Shown: piece by piece, positions 23,301 to 34,232 of the stretch
Layout: each line of letters begins with the position of its first letter
Position numbering within the stretch: the first letter of the stretch is position 1
Assembly: GCF_001590725.1 (NCBI RefSeq)
Contig: NZ_LQXR01000013.1
Location: 1 to 64,000, forward strand
From: Snodgrassella sp. CFCC 13594
GTDB taxonomy: Bacteria > Pseudomonadota > Gammaproteobacteria > Burkholderiales > Neisseriaceae
Direction: 5' to 3'
Length of the DNA: 64,000 nt
Notes under the pieces: generated by a model
What the model was told of the DNA's origin: nothing
The model's input: only the letters and a program-made list of their open reading frames with translations
Database searches by the model: none
Program-made: the position numbers and the translations under genes

Positions 23301-25660
23301 ATGCAATTTTCTCAACATTGGTTACATACTTGGGTGAATCCCGAATTATCCGCCACAGAATTGGCTCATTTGCTGACAATGGCAGGCTTAGAAGTCGAAG
23401 ATACCTTGCCCGCCGCGCCCGCGTTTACAGGGTGGTGGTCGCGGAAGTTAAATCGGTGGAAAAGCACCCTGATGCCGACCGCTTAAATGTGACCCAAGTG
23501 GACGCAGGCACCGGTGAATTGATTCAGATTGTTTGCGGAGCACCTAATGTAGCACCCGGCATCAAGATCCCGTGTGCCTTGCCCGGCGCAAAACTGCCAG
23601 GTGATTTCAAAATTAAACCCACTAAAATGCGCGGGCAAGTTTCCAACGGCATGCTCTGTTCCGCACGCGAGCTGGGGCTGCCTGAAGATGTAGACGGCTT
23701 AATGATTTTGCCAACAAGCGCTACTGTGGGCACCGACATTCGTGATTATTTGGATTTAGATGATGCGTTGTTAACGTTAAAAATCACCCCCAATCGCGCA
23801 GATTGCCTGAGCATCAAAGGCATCGCGCGAGAAGTAGGCGCACTCACGCAAAAGCCCATCCAACCTATTGCCATCGAAGACGTAACCGCCTCCATCAACG
23901 CCATACAACCCGTGCGCATTGATGCACCGAAAGACTGTGGCCGGTTCCTAACTCGGGTGCTTCACGGTGTCCATGCACAGGCCAAAACGCCTTTTTGGCT
24001 ACGTCAACGGCTGGAACGCAGTGGCTTACGTAGTGTGAGCGCATTGGTAGACATTGGTAATTACGTGATGCTGGAATTGGGCCAGCCCATGCACGTATTT
24101 GATGCCGATAAACTTTCAGGCAGCTTAATCGTACGCCGCGCCCAAAATGGCGAAACCTTGGCTTGCCTCAACGACAAAACCGTTACCCTGGTAGACGATA
24201 CCTTAGTGGTGGCTGACGAAAAGCAAGTATTGAGCATTGCCGGATTAATGGGCGGTACAGCCAGCGCTGTTGATGGTGATACACAAAATGTGGTTTTAGA
24301 GTGTGCCTGGTTTGCACCTGCACGCATTGCCGGCAAATCGCGTCAATATGGATTTGGCTCTGATTCTTCATTTCGCTATGAACGCGGCGTGGATTATCAA
24401 TTGCAGCAAGCCGCTTTGGCACGCGCCACCTCGCTGATTACCGAAATTTGCGGGGGCACCGTGGGTCCAGTGACCGAAGCCTTGGGCGAATTACCAGCGG
24501 CGCACAAAGTCAGCGTGCGCACCGAGCGCGTGGCCAAAGTATTGGGGGTTCCCATTGCCGCCGAACAAATCCACACCATACTGGACCACTTGGGTTTGTC
24601 TCCGGTACCTACCTTTGATGGCTTTGAAGTCACTGCACCCAGTTTCCGTTTCGACATTGAGATCGAAGCTGATTTGATTGAAGAAATTGGCCGCGTGTAT
24701 GGTTATGACCGAATCCCTGGCAACCACACCAGCGGCACTTTGGCAATGACACGGCTGCCTGAAACACAGAAACCGCTGTTTTCGGTCTACCACCAATTGG
24801 CCATGAGTGGCTATCAAGAAGTAGTGAGCTATGCGTTTGTGGAAGAAGCCTGGGAAGCCGATTTTGCCAACAACCATCATCCTATTCGTCTACAAAACCC
24901 CATTGCCAGCCAAATGAATGTCATGCGATCCACTTTATTTGGCGGCCTGATTCAAATTTTGCAAAATAACCTCAATCGCAAACAAGAGCGCGCACGCTTA
25001 TTTGAGGTCGCACGGGTATTTCACAAACACAGTAATGGCACTTACATCCAGACCAAAAAAGTGGCCGGCTTGGCCTATGGCACAGCACTACCAGAACAAT
25101 GGGGAACGCCCAGCCGCCCCCTTGATTTTTACGATATCAAAAGTGATGTCTTAGCACTTCTCGACAAAACCAATGTCCGCTTTCAGGCAGCCCAACATCC
25201 TGCATTGCACCCAGGCCGTACTGCTGAGCTGCTGATCGACAACCACGTAGTGGGTGTCTTAGGGGAATTACACCCCAACTGGCAGCATAAATACGACCTG
25301 CCTCAAGCGCCCATGCTGTTTGAGCTGGATTTAGATACCGTATTAACCGCCACCAAAGTCCATCACCAACCAATATCCAAGTTTCAGCCAGTACGCCGTG
25401 ATTTGGCATTCGTATTGCCTGAAGCGGTATTGGGTCAACAATTGCTTGATGCCTTATCACAAGCGGCTAATGCACACGTGCAACACTTGGATATATTTGA
25501 TGTGTACCGCGGCCAAGGCGTGCCAGATGGTCACAAGAGTATGGCCATTAAGGTCTTGCTGCAAGACATGACACACACGCTTACCGACGCAGAAGTGGAT
25601 GCAACCATGCAAAAACTCATCACTGCAGCAGCCACCATCGGCGCCCAATTACGCGCCTAA
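23301..25660 (+). CDS. pheT: Phenylalanyl-tRNA synthetase beta subunit (frameshifted in this sequence)
   Basis: PheT carries the tRNA-binding and editing domains. The frame starting [17 protein letters not shown] at 23301 is open only to 23486; homology moves to another frame at about 23430, where AFTG should continue [20 protein letters not shown]. Adding one G to the GGG at 23430-23432 restores a single 786-residue protein of normal length. Recognisable parts are the tRNA-binding domain ([15 protein letters not shown]), B3/B4 editing domain, B5 domain, and the C-terminal FDX-ACB domain. Because PheT is essential, I interpret the break as a sequencing or assembly indel. Confidence 0.93.
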
Positions 25661-25764
25661 ACCACCTATTTGCATTCACTGAGCGCGCAAATTGGCGATA
25701 CGCGCTTGAATACATGAATTTTTTTAGCGATAATACGCGCTTATTTTAAAGAGAGTAACAGGGT

Positions 25765-26067
25765 ATGACTTTAACCAAAGCCGAACTGGCCGACATTCTG
25801 GTAGACAAGGTAGCGGGCATGACCAAAAACGATGCCAAAGAAATTGTGGAGCTGTTTTTTGAAGAAATCCGCAATACTTTAGAACGCGGCGAAGAAATCA
25901 AAATTTCCGGTTTCGGCAATTTCCAATTGCGCGACAAAGCACAGCGCCCTGGCCGCAACCCCAAAACCGGTGAAGAAGTGCCCATTTCTGCACGGCGTGT
26001 GGTAACCTTTCACGCATCGCAAAAACTCAAAGGCATGGTGGATCACTACAATGGCAAACACGCATAA
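25765..26067 (+). CDS. ihfA: Integration host factor subunit alpha
   Basis: IHF-alpha pairs with IHF-beta to bend DNA in transcription, recombination and replication. The 100-residue protein starts [19 protein letters not shown] and has the arm signature region [24 protein letters not shown] split over the HU/IHF hairpin, with the conserved Pro that intercalates. It follows pheT, the classical location, and overlaps the MerR-like gene by 17 bases. Confidence 0.96.
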   Translation: MTLTKAELADILVDKVAGMTKNDAKEIVELFFEEIRNTLERGEEIKISGFGNFQLRDKAQRPGRNPKTGEEVPISARRVVTFHASQKLKGMVDHYNGKHA

Positions 26068-26377
26068 CGAACTGCCGCCCATCCCGGCCAAACGCTATTT
26101 CACACTGGATGAACTGTGCCAATTGGCCGACATCAGTGCCGAGCAATTTGCCGCTTGGCAGCATGCTCATGGTGCCGTTATTGGCTATGGTGGCAATCGT
26201 TATACGCGCTTAGACGTGATTAAAGTGCGTCAATTGCGGGATAGCTTTGCACCTTACATCAATGGCTTCACTCGCAACCAAACCGATGCCGATGGCAATC
26301 CCGCCATTGATGCCGAAGATGCGCGCGCCCAACTGCAAAAGCTGTTGCGCAGCCTTGAAAGTGCACTTGCTAAATAG
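26051..26377 (+). CDS. MerR-like helix-turn-helix protein
   Basis: This 108-residue protein has a MerR-type N-terminal winged helix ([22 protein letters not shown], then [18 protein letters not shown]) but lacks a recognisable sensor domain or metal-binding cysteines. It begins inside the end of ihfA (17-base overlap), so it is probably translated with it. Similar small MerR-like genes follow ihfA in many proteobacteria; the function is not known to me. Confidence 0.8.
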   Translation: MANTHNELPPIPAKRYFTLDELCQLADISAEQFAAWQHAHGAVIGYGGNRYTRLDVIKVRQLRDSFAPYINGFTRNQTDADGNPAIDAEDARAQLQKLLRSLESALAK

Positions 26378-26395
26378 GAATGCTTCTTCTATAAT
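26367..26395 (+). promoter_or_regulatory. Promoter of tRNA-Pro
   Basis: TTGCTA (26367-26372) and a perfect TATAAT (26390-26395) are 17 bases apart. The tRNA begins 16 bases after the -10 box. The -35 box overlaps the last codons of the MerR-like gene. Confidence 0.75.
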
Positions 26396-26411
26396 CTGCG
26401 TCTTTCCGAGT

Positions 26412-26488
26412 CGGAGTGTGGCGCAGTCTGGTAGCGCACTTGCATGGGGTGCAAGGGGTCGAAGGTTCGAATCCTTTCACTCCGACCA
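26412..26488 (+). tRNA. tRNA-Pro (anticodon GGG)
   Basis: The acceptor stem CGGAGTG pairs with CACTCCG, followed by discriminator A and an encoded CCA-type end. The anticodon arm CTTGC-ATGGGGT-GCAAG gives anticodon GGG, reading CCC and CCU. The T loop has the standard GGTTCGAATCC. Length is 77 bases including ACCA. Confidence 0.96.
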
Positions 26489-26501
26489 AAGAAACACATT
26501 A

Positions 26502-26530
26502 AATACAGCCCGTTAGGGCTGTATTTTTTT
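26502..26530 (+). terminator. Terminator after tRNA-Pro
   Basis: AATACAGCCC (26502-26511) pairs with GGGCTGTATT (26516-26525) around GTTA and is followed by a T tract. Confidence 0.92.
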
Positions 26531-26728
26531 GTTTGTCATTTTCGTAAAAAACAGGCTGTTCCAAATTTGTGCCAAAAATGAAATTAGAAAAAATGGGCGA
26601 TTCAAAATATTCAATCTCTCATCGCTGTGATTTGAGAAAATCACGCAATCTGTATTACCCAAGGTTTCCATGCCATTCTAGCAACCATCTTTTAGCCAAT
26701 ATTGCCCAACCCATTTGAATTGCGTATA

Positions 26729-26743
26729 TTCAGGCTGCCTGAA
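26729..26743. repeat. Uptake sequence, palindromic form, ahead of pqiA
   Basis: TTCAGGC-T-GCCTGAA contains one full AGGCTGCCTGAA and is a near-perfect palindrome around a central T. The same 15-mer occurs inside recO (55451-55465). It lies 15 bases upstream of the pqiA start. Confidence 0.8.
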
Positions 26744-26757
26744 ACAAAATAGATACC

Positions 26758-28059
26758 ATGAAATCGCTCATTCTCAACCGCCTGGCAGACAACACCAGCG
26801 GCTACCACTTACCTCAACACCCTGTGGATTGCCCCTGCTGTGGCCTACGCCAGTCAGTGCCGGCATTACAACCCGGCGAGGAAGCGCATTGTACGCGCTG
26901 CAACCAACATTTGGTTCGGATTGAGCGCAACGCCATCAACGGCCCATTGGCCTATGCAACCGGTTCACTCATGATGTTGGTGGTCGTGGCTTTAACCCAA
27001 TACATTCAAATTGATTTGGCTGGGCTGCATGTCACGCTCACCATCCCTGGCATGATGCGGGTACTAATTGCCCAAGATTTCGGTTTTTTGGCCGAAGTGA
27101 TGTTTATGCTGACATTTGGGACACCCGTATTATTTACCTTATTGTGTTTGTATGTGTATGGTGGTTTAAAAGCCGAGCAAGCATTACCGGGAATGCTGTA
27201 TGCCACTAGAGTAATGGTCCGTTTGCGCGGTTGGATGATGGTGGATGTTTTTTTCATTTCAACGCTGGTGGCCTACATCAAAATCATCAGCTATGCCCAG
27301 GTGATTTTCGGCCCCGCGTTTTACCTTACCTTTATTTTGGCTATTCTACTGATTCGCACGGCCCAAAGCGTACCAGAACATTGGATTTATTATGAAATCC
27401 AGCGTTTGGCCGGCCGCAACCCCACAACACTGGTTCCCACTGCACACACCATCAGTTGTAGCTCATGCCTTTATGAACAGCCGGCCAACCGCAAAATTTG
27501 CACGGTATGTGGCTCACTATTGTATGCCCGGCGACCATTGAGCTTACGGGTCAGTATGGCGTGTTTGCTGGCCGCCATCATGTTGTATATTCCAGCCAAC
27601 GTGCTACCAATGATGATAACCAGCAACCCCTTGGGCACCCAGGCCAATACTATTTTTAGCGGTATCGAATACATGTGGCAAAGTGGCGATAAAGTCATTG
27701 CCATGATTATTTTCAGCGCCAGCATGGCCATTCCAATTCTGAAGATCCTGGCCATGTTGATCTTGATTTATTCTGCTGGTTTCCGCCCTTTATTGAGCTT
27801 ACCCAGTTTAACGCGGCTGTATCGTTTTACCGAATCGGTTGGCCGCTGGTCGATGATTGATATTTTCGTGGTCATCATCTTGATGGCTGCTTTCCGTACA
27901 CCACTAGCTAAAGTTGCGCCGGGCGCAGCCAGCGTGTATTTTTGCTTGGTGGTTCTACTCACTATGTTATCCGCTTTGTATTTCGATCCCCGCTTGATGT
28001 GGGATAAAATGCGGACATCATCATCCCACCCGTCTTCACCTACTGCAGGCCAATCATGA
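26758..28059 (+). CDS. pqiA: Intermembrane transport protein PqiA
   Basis: PqiA is the inner-membrane part of the Pqi lipid-transport system. The 433-residue protein has two similar halves, each with a zinc ribbon and four membrane segments: CPCCGLRQ with CTRCNQ near the N-terminus, and CSSCLYEQPANRKICTVCGS near residue 235. It overlaps pqiB by four bases (ATGA). In E. coli the operon is induced by paraquat through SoxRS; no such site is evident here. Confidence 0.93.
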   Translation: MKSLILNRLADNTSGYHLPQHPVDCPCCGLRQSVPALQPGEEAHCTRCNQHLVRIERNAINGPLAYATGSLMMLVVVALTQYIQIDLAGLHVTLTIPGMMRVLIAQDFGFLAEVMFMLTFGTPVLFTLLCLYVYGGLKAEQALPGMLYATRVMVRLRGWMMVDVFFISTLVAYIKIISYAQVIFGPAFYLTFILAILLIRTAQSVPEHWIYYEIQRLAGRNPTTLVPTAHTISCSSCLYEQPANRKICTVCGSLLYARRPLSLRVSMACLLAAIMLYIPANVLPMMITSNPLGTQANTIFSGIEYMWQSGDKVIAMIIFSASMAIPILKILAMLILIYSAGFRPLLSLPSLTRLYRFTESVGRWSMIDIFVVIILMAAFRTPLAKVAPGAASVYFCLVVLLTMLSALYFDPRLMWDKMRTSSSHPSSPTAGQS

Positions 28060-29684
28060 GTCATCCCGAAACCGCACCCAAAGCCACCGTCAAAACCACC
28101 ACACCTTTCAGCTCGGTGGTGTGGTTGATTCCATTGTTGGCCTTGTTAACTGGCGCTTGGTTGCTGTTCCAGCACATTCGCAATACTGGGCCTGAAATTA
28201 CCCTATACATGAACAATGCCGATGGCATTGAAATCAACAATACCGTAATTAAAGTGTTGAATGTGACGGTAGGTAAAGTGACGGCCATTAAAATTCGCGC
28301 CAATGAGCAGGGCGTGGCCATCACTGCACAGCTTAATGCCGATGTAAAAGACATGATACGCAAAGACACTCAATTTTGGGTGGTTAAACCCCGTATCGAC
28401 CAAAGTGGGATTACGGGCCTCAATACCTTGGTTTCTGGTTCTTATATTGCCTTCACGCCTGGGCACAGCCAAGAAACGGCAGATACTTTTCAGGTAGCAG
28501 ACCTGCCGCCTGCCTCGGCAATTGGACAGAATGGCTTGCGTTTGCGCTTGATTGGCAGCAGTGACAAACTGCTGGTAGCCGGCAGCCCTGTTCTGTATGG
28601 CGACATCAGTGTGGGCCAAATCGAAAAGGCCGATTTCAATCCCGCCAACAAAACCGTTCATTACCAAATTTATATCAACAGCCCTTACAACCAATTAGTT
28701 GGCAAAAATGTTCAATTTTGGTTGCAAACCGGCTTGCGCATAGAGGCCTCTGGCGGGGGTGTACACATCGATTCTGCGCCCATTCCTGCGCTGCTCTCAG
28801 GCGCCATCGTATTTAAGGAGCCAGCTGCAGGTAAAGGCAGTGCGGTTTCCAGTGATGCTGAATTCACGCTATACAACAGCTATGTGGATTTACAAAGCCA
28901 ACCCAGCACACGCGCGCTGTACTATGTGGCCTTTTTTAAGCAATCTGTGCGCGGGTTGCGTTCTGGCGCACCAGTTGAATATCAGGGCATCAATATCGGC
29001 TCAGTGGCCGATGTTCCCTACTTCGCGCACAATGACAGCCATCAACTCTTCAGCAAAGGCTGGATACCGGTACGCATCCGCATTGAGCCAGCGCGCATGG
29101 AAATCAACGCCAACCCCCAAGATGATGCCATTTGGCGACGCGACATTCAGGCAGCCTTAAACGCCGGTTTGAGTGCCTCCTTAGAAAGTGACAACCTGAT
29201 CACGGGCAATTTGTATGTGCAACTGGCTCAGGCAACGCCAGGCACGCCGACCTTGCGACCCAGCACCACTTACCAAAATCAAACGGTTATCGCAACCCGC
29301 AGCAGTGGATTGGGACACATCCAAGATCAACTCTCCGACTTGCTCAGCAAAATCAATAAACTGCCTTTGGATCAGTCAGTGCGTGAATTGAATGGTACCT
29401 TGGCGCAGTTGCAAGCTACCTTGGGTAGTGCCAATAAATTACTGGCTCAAGACAAGACCCAACGCTTGCCCGATGAACTGGCGAAAACACTGGCTGAACT
29501 GCGCCAAACTTTGCAAGGCGTATCACCACAGTCGCCCCTGTATGGCAATATTCAGTCTACCTTGCAAAGCATAGACCACACATTGAAAGCCGCTCAGCCC
29601 ACCTTGCGCACTTTACAGCAGCAACCCAATGCGCTGATTTTCAATCGACAAGGCCACGACCCCATACCCAAAGGAAGCCGATAA
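28056..29684 (+). CDS. pqiB: Intermembrane transport protein PqiB (MCE domains)
   Basis: PqiB forms the periplasm-spanning MCE tube that shuttles lipids between membranes. The 542-residue protein has one N-terminal membrane segment (VVWLIPLLALLTGAWLLF) and three MCE/MlaD domains starting near residues 45, 160 and 285, followed by a C-terminal helical region (DQLSDLLSKINKLPLDQ onward) that forms the coiled needle. It is flanked by ATGA and TAATG overlaps with pqiA and pqiC. Confidence 0.94.
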   Translation: MSHPETAPKATVKTTTPFSSVVWLIPLLALLTGAWLLFQHIRNTGPEITLYMNNADGIEINNTVIKVLNVTVGKVTAIKIRANEQGVAITAQLNADVKDMIRKDTQFWVVKPRIDQSGITGLNTLVSGSYIAFTPGHSQETADTFQVADLPPASAIGQNGLRLRLIGSSDKLLVAGSPVLYGDISVGQIEKADFNPANKTVHYQIYINSPYNQLVGKNVQFWLQTGLRIEASGGGVHIDSAPIPALLSGAIVFKEPAAGKGSAVSSDAEFTLYNSYVDLQSQPSTRALYYVAFFKQSVRGLRSGAPVEYQGINIGSVADVPYFAHNDSHQLFSKGWIPVRIRIEPARMEINANPQDDAIWRRDIQAALNAGLSASLESDNLITGNLYVQLAQATPGTPTLRPSTTYQNQTVIATRSSGLGHIQDQLSDLLSKINKLPLDQSVRELNGTLAQLQATLGSANKLLAQDKTQRLPDELAKTLAELRQTLQGVSPQSPLYGNIQSTLQSIDHTLKAAQPTLRTLQQQPNALIFNRQGHDPIPKGSR

Positions 29685-30220
29685 TGTCTGTCTCTGTTTA
29701 TACTCGCATCGCAACCTGCACGTTGATGCTGGGATTAACGGCGTGTGCTGCCTCGCCAACTGAATATTACCGCTTGCCAAACAGCGTGTTTCAGCTGCCA
29801 GCAGCCACCAAACCGCAAGCAGCTGTGGTCGTGGAACTGGCAGATGGTATCAATACCGATAACCTGTTGTATCAAACCTCATCCACCCAAATACACATGG
29901 CGCAAAGCCATCTATGGGCACATGATTTGCGGGCGGACTTAGCCAAGTCGCTGGCCAATGAACTCAATCGTCAAAATGGCCGTTATGCTTACACGATTAC
30001 GCCTTCTGCGGCACGCGCCACGATCACCATTTACATTGATGCCTTCCAAGGCCATTACGATGGTTACACGCAGATTGCGGGACACAGCCAATGGCAGGGT
30101 AATGAGCGCGGCGGCAACAATTTTGATGTACACACTCCGCAGCAAGGGGATGGCTATGCCGCCATGGTGCAATCTCTGGGCCAAGGCCTACAAGCGGTTG
30201 CCACGCAGATCGCGCGCTAA
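29684..30220 (+). CDS. pqiC: PqiC/ABC-type transport auxiliary lipoprotein
   Basis: PqiC is the outer-membrane lipoprotein partner of PqiB. The 178-residue protein has a lipoprotein signal with lipobox LTACAAS, then the DUF330/PqiC domain (TEYYRLPNS, VVVELADGINTDNLLYQT, LANELNRQ). The start shares one base with the pqiB stop. Confidence 0.9.
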   Translation: MSVSVYTRIATCTLMLGLTACAASPTEYYRLPNSVFQLPAATKPQAAVVVELADGINTDNLLYQTSSTQIHMAQSHLWAHDLRADLAKSLANELNRQNGRYAYTITPSAARATITIYIDAFQGHYDGYTQIAGHSQWQGNERGGNNFDVHTPQQGDGYAAMVQSLGQGLQAVATQIAR

Positions 30221-30273
30221 ACATTGGCTGCCTGAAAATCTGCCCACAAACCCTGGCCACAAATCAGTAAACA

Positions 30274-31383
<1,110 letters not shown>

Positions 31384-31562
31384 TGACAACGTATACCGTT
31401 TCAGGCAGCCTGTGATGGTGAACGTTACTGCATGATCAATTTGAGTGAATATATGGTCTTCCAGCACTTGAGTGATTCACCAAAAGACAGATGTTCAAGA
31501 GTGACACCGCCCTACTGAATGATCAGCTTTGCTGATAAAACATTCAAAGTTGTCTGAAACAA

Positions 31563-31591
31563 AAAAAACCTGCTTTTAAAGCAGGTTTTTT
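31563..31591. terminator. Bidirectional terminator between hemB and ybdD
   Basis: AAAAAACCTGC and GCAGGTTTTTT flank a seven-base loop (TTTTAAA). A and T runs on both sides make it usable in both directions, between two convergent genes. Confidence 0.92.
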
Positions 31592-31603
31592 GTTGGGTCA
31601 CAC

Positions 31604-31810
31604 TCAGCAACACCGGGAGCCACCCTTCCCATTTAAACGCCGATTTTCGCAATAATCCAAAAATTGGCGCTTACTCATCACCGGTGCGTGCGGATTGTGG
31701 CGACGTTGCTGACTCACGTAATTATCGTAATCGGGCACACCTACCATCAAATGGCTGGTTTGCCGCAGCAAAGATAACCAGTGCTGCACACGCGGCCTCC
31801 AATTAACCAT
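31604..31810 (-). CDS. YbdD/YjiX family small protein
   Basis: This 68-residue protein belongs to the YbdD/YjiX (DUF466) family that nearly always follows a CstA-type pyruvate transporter; some are reported as needed for transport activity. Conserved segments are LVGVPDY-like MVGVPDYDNYV, HP-like NPHAPVMSKRQFL and a Cys-rich end. The start at 31810 overlaps the cstA stop by eight bases; an extension to 31822 is less likely. Confidence 0.88.
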   Translation of the reverse strand: MVNWRPRVQHWLSLLRQTSHLMVGVPDYDNYVSQQRRHNPHAPVMSKRQFLDYCENRRLNGKGGSRCC

Positions 31811-33893
31811 GGGTAGACTCACTATTAGCGACTACGGCTGGCTGCTCATCGCGGTACACGGGCGGCACCTCACGAGCCGTGGGAAAACCAGTTTTACGTG
31901 CTTTAGCAGCCACCTGCCAACCATACACGCCCACTACCACCACCACCACCAAGAACAAAACTGTCAATCCAGCATTCACATAATCATTCAATACAATCTG
32001 CTGCATTTGACCAACGGATTTAGCGGGTGCCAAAACTTCCCCATTAGCCATCGCCGTTTGGTATTTCTGCGCATGGGCCAGAAAACCAATACTCGGTTTA
32101 CTGTGAAAGATTTTTTCCAAGCCTGCTGTGACGGTCACAAACAACAAACCCAATGCCGGCGCCAAAGCCACCCATACAAAACGTTCGCGTTTCATCTTCA
32201 CCAAGACCACCGCTACGGTAATCAAGGCGACACCCGCCAGCATCTGGTTACCAATGCCAAATAGCGGCCACAACGAATTAATCCCACCCAAAGGATCAGT
32301 TACGCCCACATACAGGAAGTAACCCCATAAGGCCACTGCTAAAAAAGTACCGATTAAATTGGCTGGCAAAGACTCAGTATTGGCAAAAGGTTTGATGAAA
32401 ATACCAATTAAGTCTTGAATCATGAAGCGGCACACACGCGTACCCGCATCCACAGCGGTTAAGATAAACAAGGCTTCAAACAACAACGCAAAGTGGTACC
32501 AAAACGCCATCATTGCTTTGCCACCCAAAAATTGGTGCATGATGTGTGCCATACCTACGGCCAAAGTAGGCGCACCGCCTGCTCGTGACAGAATAGTGGT
32601 TTCGCCCACATCTGCAGCCATTTGATTGATGGCATCGGGCGTTACGGCAAACCCCATTTGCGTAATGACCTGCGCTGCTTGGTTAACATCAGTACCCAAT
32701 ATGGCTGCGGGGCTGTTCATAGCAAAATAAATACCCGGATCCAACGTCGCAGCGGCTGCCAATGCCATGATGGCCACAAAACTTTCCATCAGCATGCCAC
32801 CATAGCCAATCATGCGCACATCACGTTCATTTTCAATCATCTTGGGTGTGGTGCCGGAAGAAATCAGTGCATGGAAACCAGACACAGCACCGCAAGCGAT
32901 GGTGATGAACAAGAATGGAAATAAATCGCCTGAAAACACGGGGCCAGTACCATCAATAAATTTGGTCATGGCGGGCATTTCCAAAGAAGGGCCCACAATC
33001 AATATTCCCAGCGCTAAGCCCACAATGGTGCCGATTTTCAGGAATGTCGACAGATAATCCCGCGGTGTGAGCAACAACCATACTGGTAAAGTAGCCGCCA
33101 CAAAACCGTAAATCACCAGCGCCCATGTTAGCTGCACGCCGGTCAGGGTAAACCAAGGTGCCCAATCGGATTGAGCCACTTTGCCACCAAAATAAATCGA
33201 CGCCATCAGCAACACAAAGCCCACAATGGATATTTCACCAATTTTACCTGGGCGGATGTAGCGCGTGTAAATCCCCATAAACAAAGCGATGGGAATGGTC
33301 ATGGCAATGGTAAATGTGCCCCAAGGGCTGTTCGTCAATGCTTTCACCACAATCAAAGCCAACACCGCCATAATGATGACCATAATCATCAGAATACCAA
33401 TGGAAGCAATCACGCCTGCAACTGGGCCCATTTCTTGTTTAATGATGTCGCCAAGCGACTTGCCATCGCGGCGCATCGAAACGAACAACACCATCATGTC
33501 TTGTACTGCACCGGCAAATACCACGCCAAAAATAATCCATAATGTGCCGGGCAAATAACCCATTTGCGCAGCCAAAACTGGCCCCACCAATGGCCCAGCG
33601 CCGGCAATAGCAGCAAAATGATGACCAAATAAAACGCCTTTGTGCGTGGGGACATAATCCAGACCATCATTGTGACGTTCGGCTGGCGTCATGCGCCTTG
33701 GGTCAAGCTGCATCACTTTCTGTGCAATGTATAAACTATAAAAACGATAAGCAATGGCATAAACCGAGATGGCAGCCGTAATCATCCAGATGGCATTTAC
33801 GGATTCGCCGCGATTGATGGCCAGTGCGGCAAATGAGGCCACACCCACCAGAACCACCACAGCCCAGATTAGCCAGGTGCGTATTTGTTGCAT
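31803..33893 (-). CDS. cstA: CstA family pyruvate/peptide transporter
   Basis: CstA and its paralogue BtsT import pyruvate by proton symport in E. coli; CstA was first described as a peptide transporter. The 696-residue protein has about 16-18 hydrophobic segments with the CstA signatures THKGVLFGHHFAAIAGAGPL, QMGYLPGTLWIIFGVVFAGA and SSGTTPKMI. An AAGGAG ribosome site precedes the ATG. It overlaps the small ybdD gene downstream. The window also holds the pyruvate dehydrogenase genes, so pyruvate uptake would feed them, but the two loci are 5-10 kb apart. Confidence 0.94.
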   Translation of the reverse strand: MQQIRTWLIWAVVVLVGVASFAALAINRGESVNAIWMITAAISVYAIAYRFYSLYIAQKVMQLDPRRMTPAERHNDGLDYVPTHKGVLFGHHFAAIAGAGPLVGPVLAAQMGYLPGTLWIIFGVVFAGAVQDMMVLFVSMRRDGKSLGDIIKQEMGPVAGVIASIGILMIMVIIMAVLALIVVKALTNSPWGTFTIAMTIPIALFMGIYTRYIRPGKIGEISIVGFVLLMASIYFGGKVAQSDWAPWFTLTGVQLTWALVIYGFVAATLPVWLLLTPRDYLSTFLKIGTIVGLALGILIVGPSLEMPAMTKFIDGTGPVFSGDLFPFLFITIACGAVSGFHALISSGTTPKMIENERDVRMIGYGGMLMESFVAIMALAAAATLDPGIYFAMNSPAAILGTDVNQAAQVITQMGFAVTPDAINQMAADVGETTILSRAGGAPTLAVGMAHIMHQFLGGKAMMAFWYHFALLFEALFILTAVDAGTRVCRFMIQDLIGIFIKPFANTESLPANLIGTFLAVALWGYFLYVGVTDPLGGINSLWPLFGIGNQMLAGVALITVAVVLVKMKRERFVWVALAPALGLLFVTVTAGLEKIFHSKPSIGFLAHAQKYQTAMANGEVLAPAKSVGQMQQIVLNDYVNAGLTVLFLVVVVVVGVYGWQVAAKARKTGFPTAREVPPVYRDEQPAVVANSESTHG

Positions 33894-34232
33894 GAGTTTC
33901 TCCTTTTATAAATATGTAACCAGCCTCGACCACCAGCAGCATCACATTAACTTTAATTTACATCAAAAAACACAAAGTGAAAATGTTTTTGAGAAAAAGA
34001 ATGGCCACTTTCAGGCAACCTTTTGAGCCACTGACCACAACCATGATCAATAGACAGGCCAGCAACTTCAATACTATTGAATCCATCTTGCAATCTACCA
34101 GACAAGTAATGGCTCTATTCAAATGAGTCGGCACTGGACATCAAGCAGCTATCGTTTCAGTAAGAGAAGCATGATGACCATAGCAACATGATAAAATAAG
34201 CCCATGGCTCACGAAGCAAGCAAGGAAACAAG
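33894..34232. other. Divergent intergenic region cstA-gph
   Basis: These 339 bases separate two divergent genes. The half near cstA is AT-rich, contains an uptake-sequence variant, and must hold the cstA promoter; GATGTAAATTAA and AATGTGATG on the minus strand look vaguely like regulator half-sites but match no consensus well. TAAAAT at 34193-34198 could be the -10 of gph. No gene is supported here. Confidence 0.4.

Noticed and set aside
23420..23440. Programmed frameshifting in pheT
   Set aside because: There is no slippery heptamer or downstream structure, pheT is not known to frameshift, and the same type of break occurs in six other genes.
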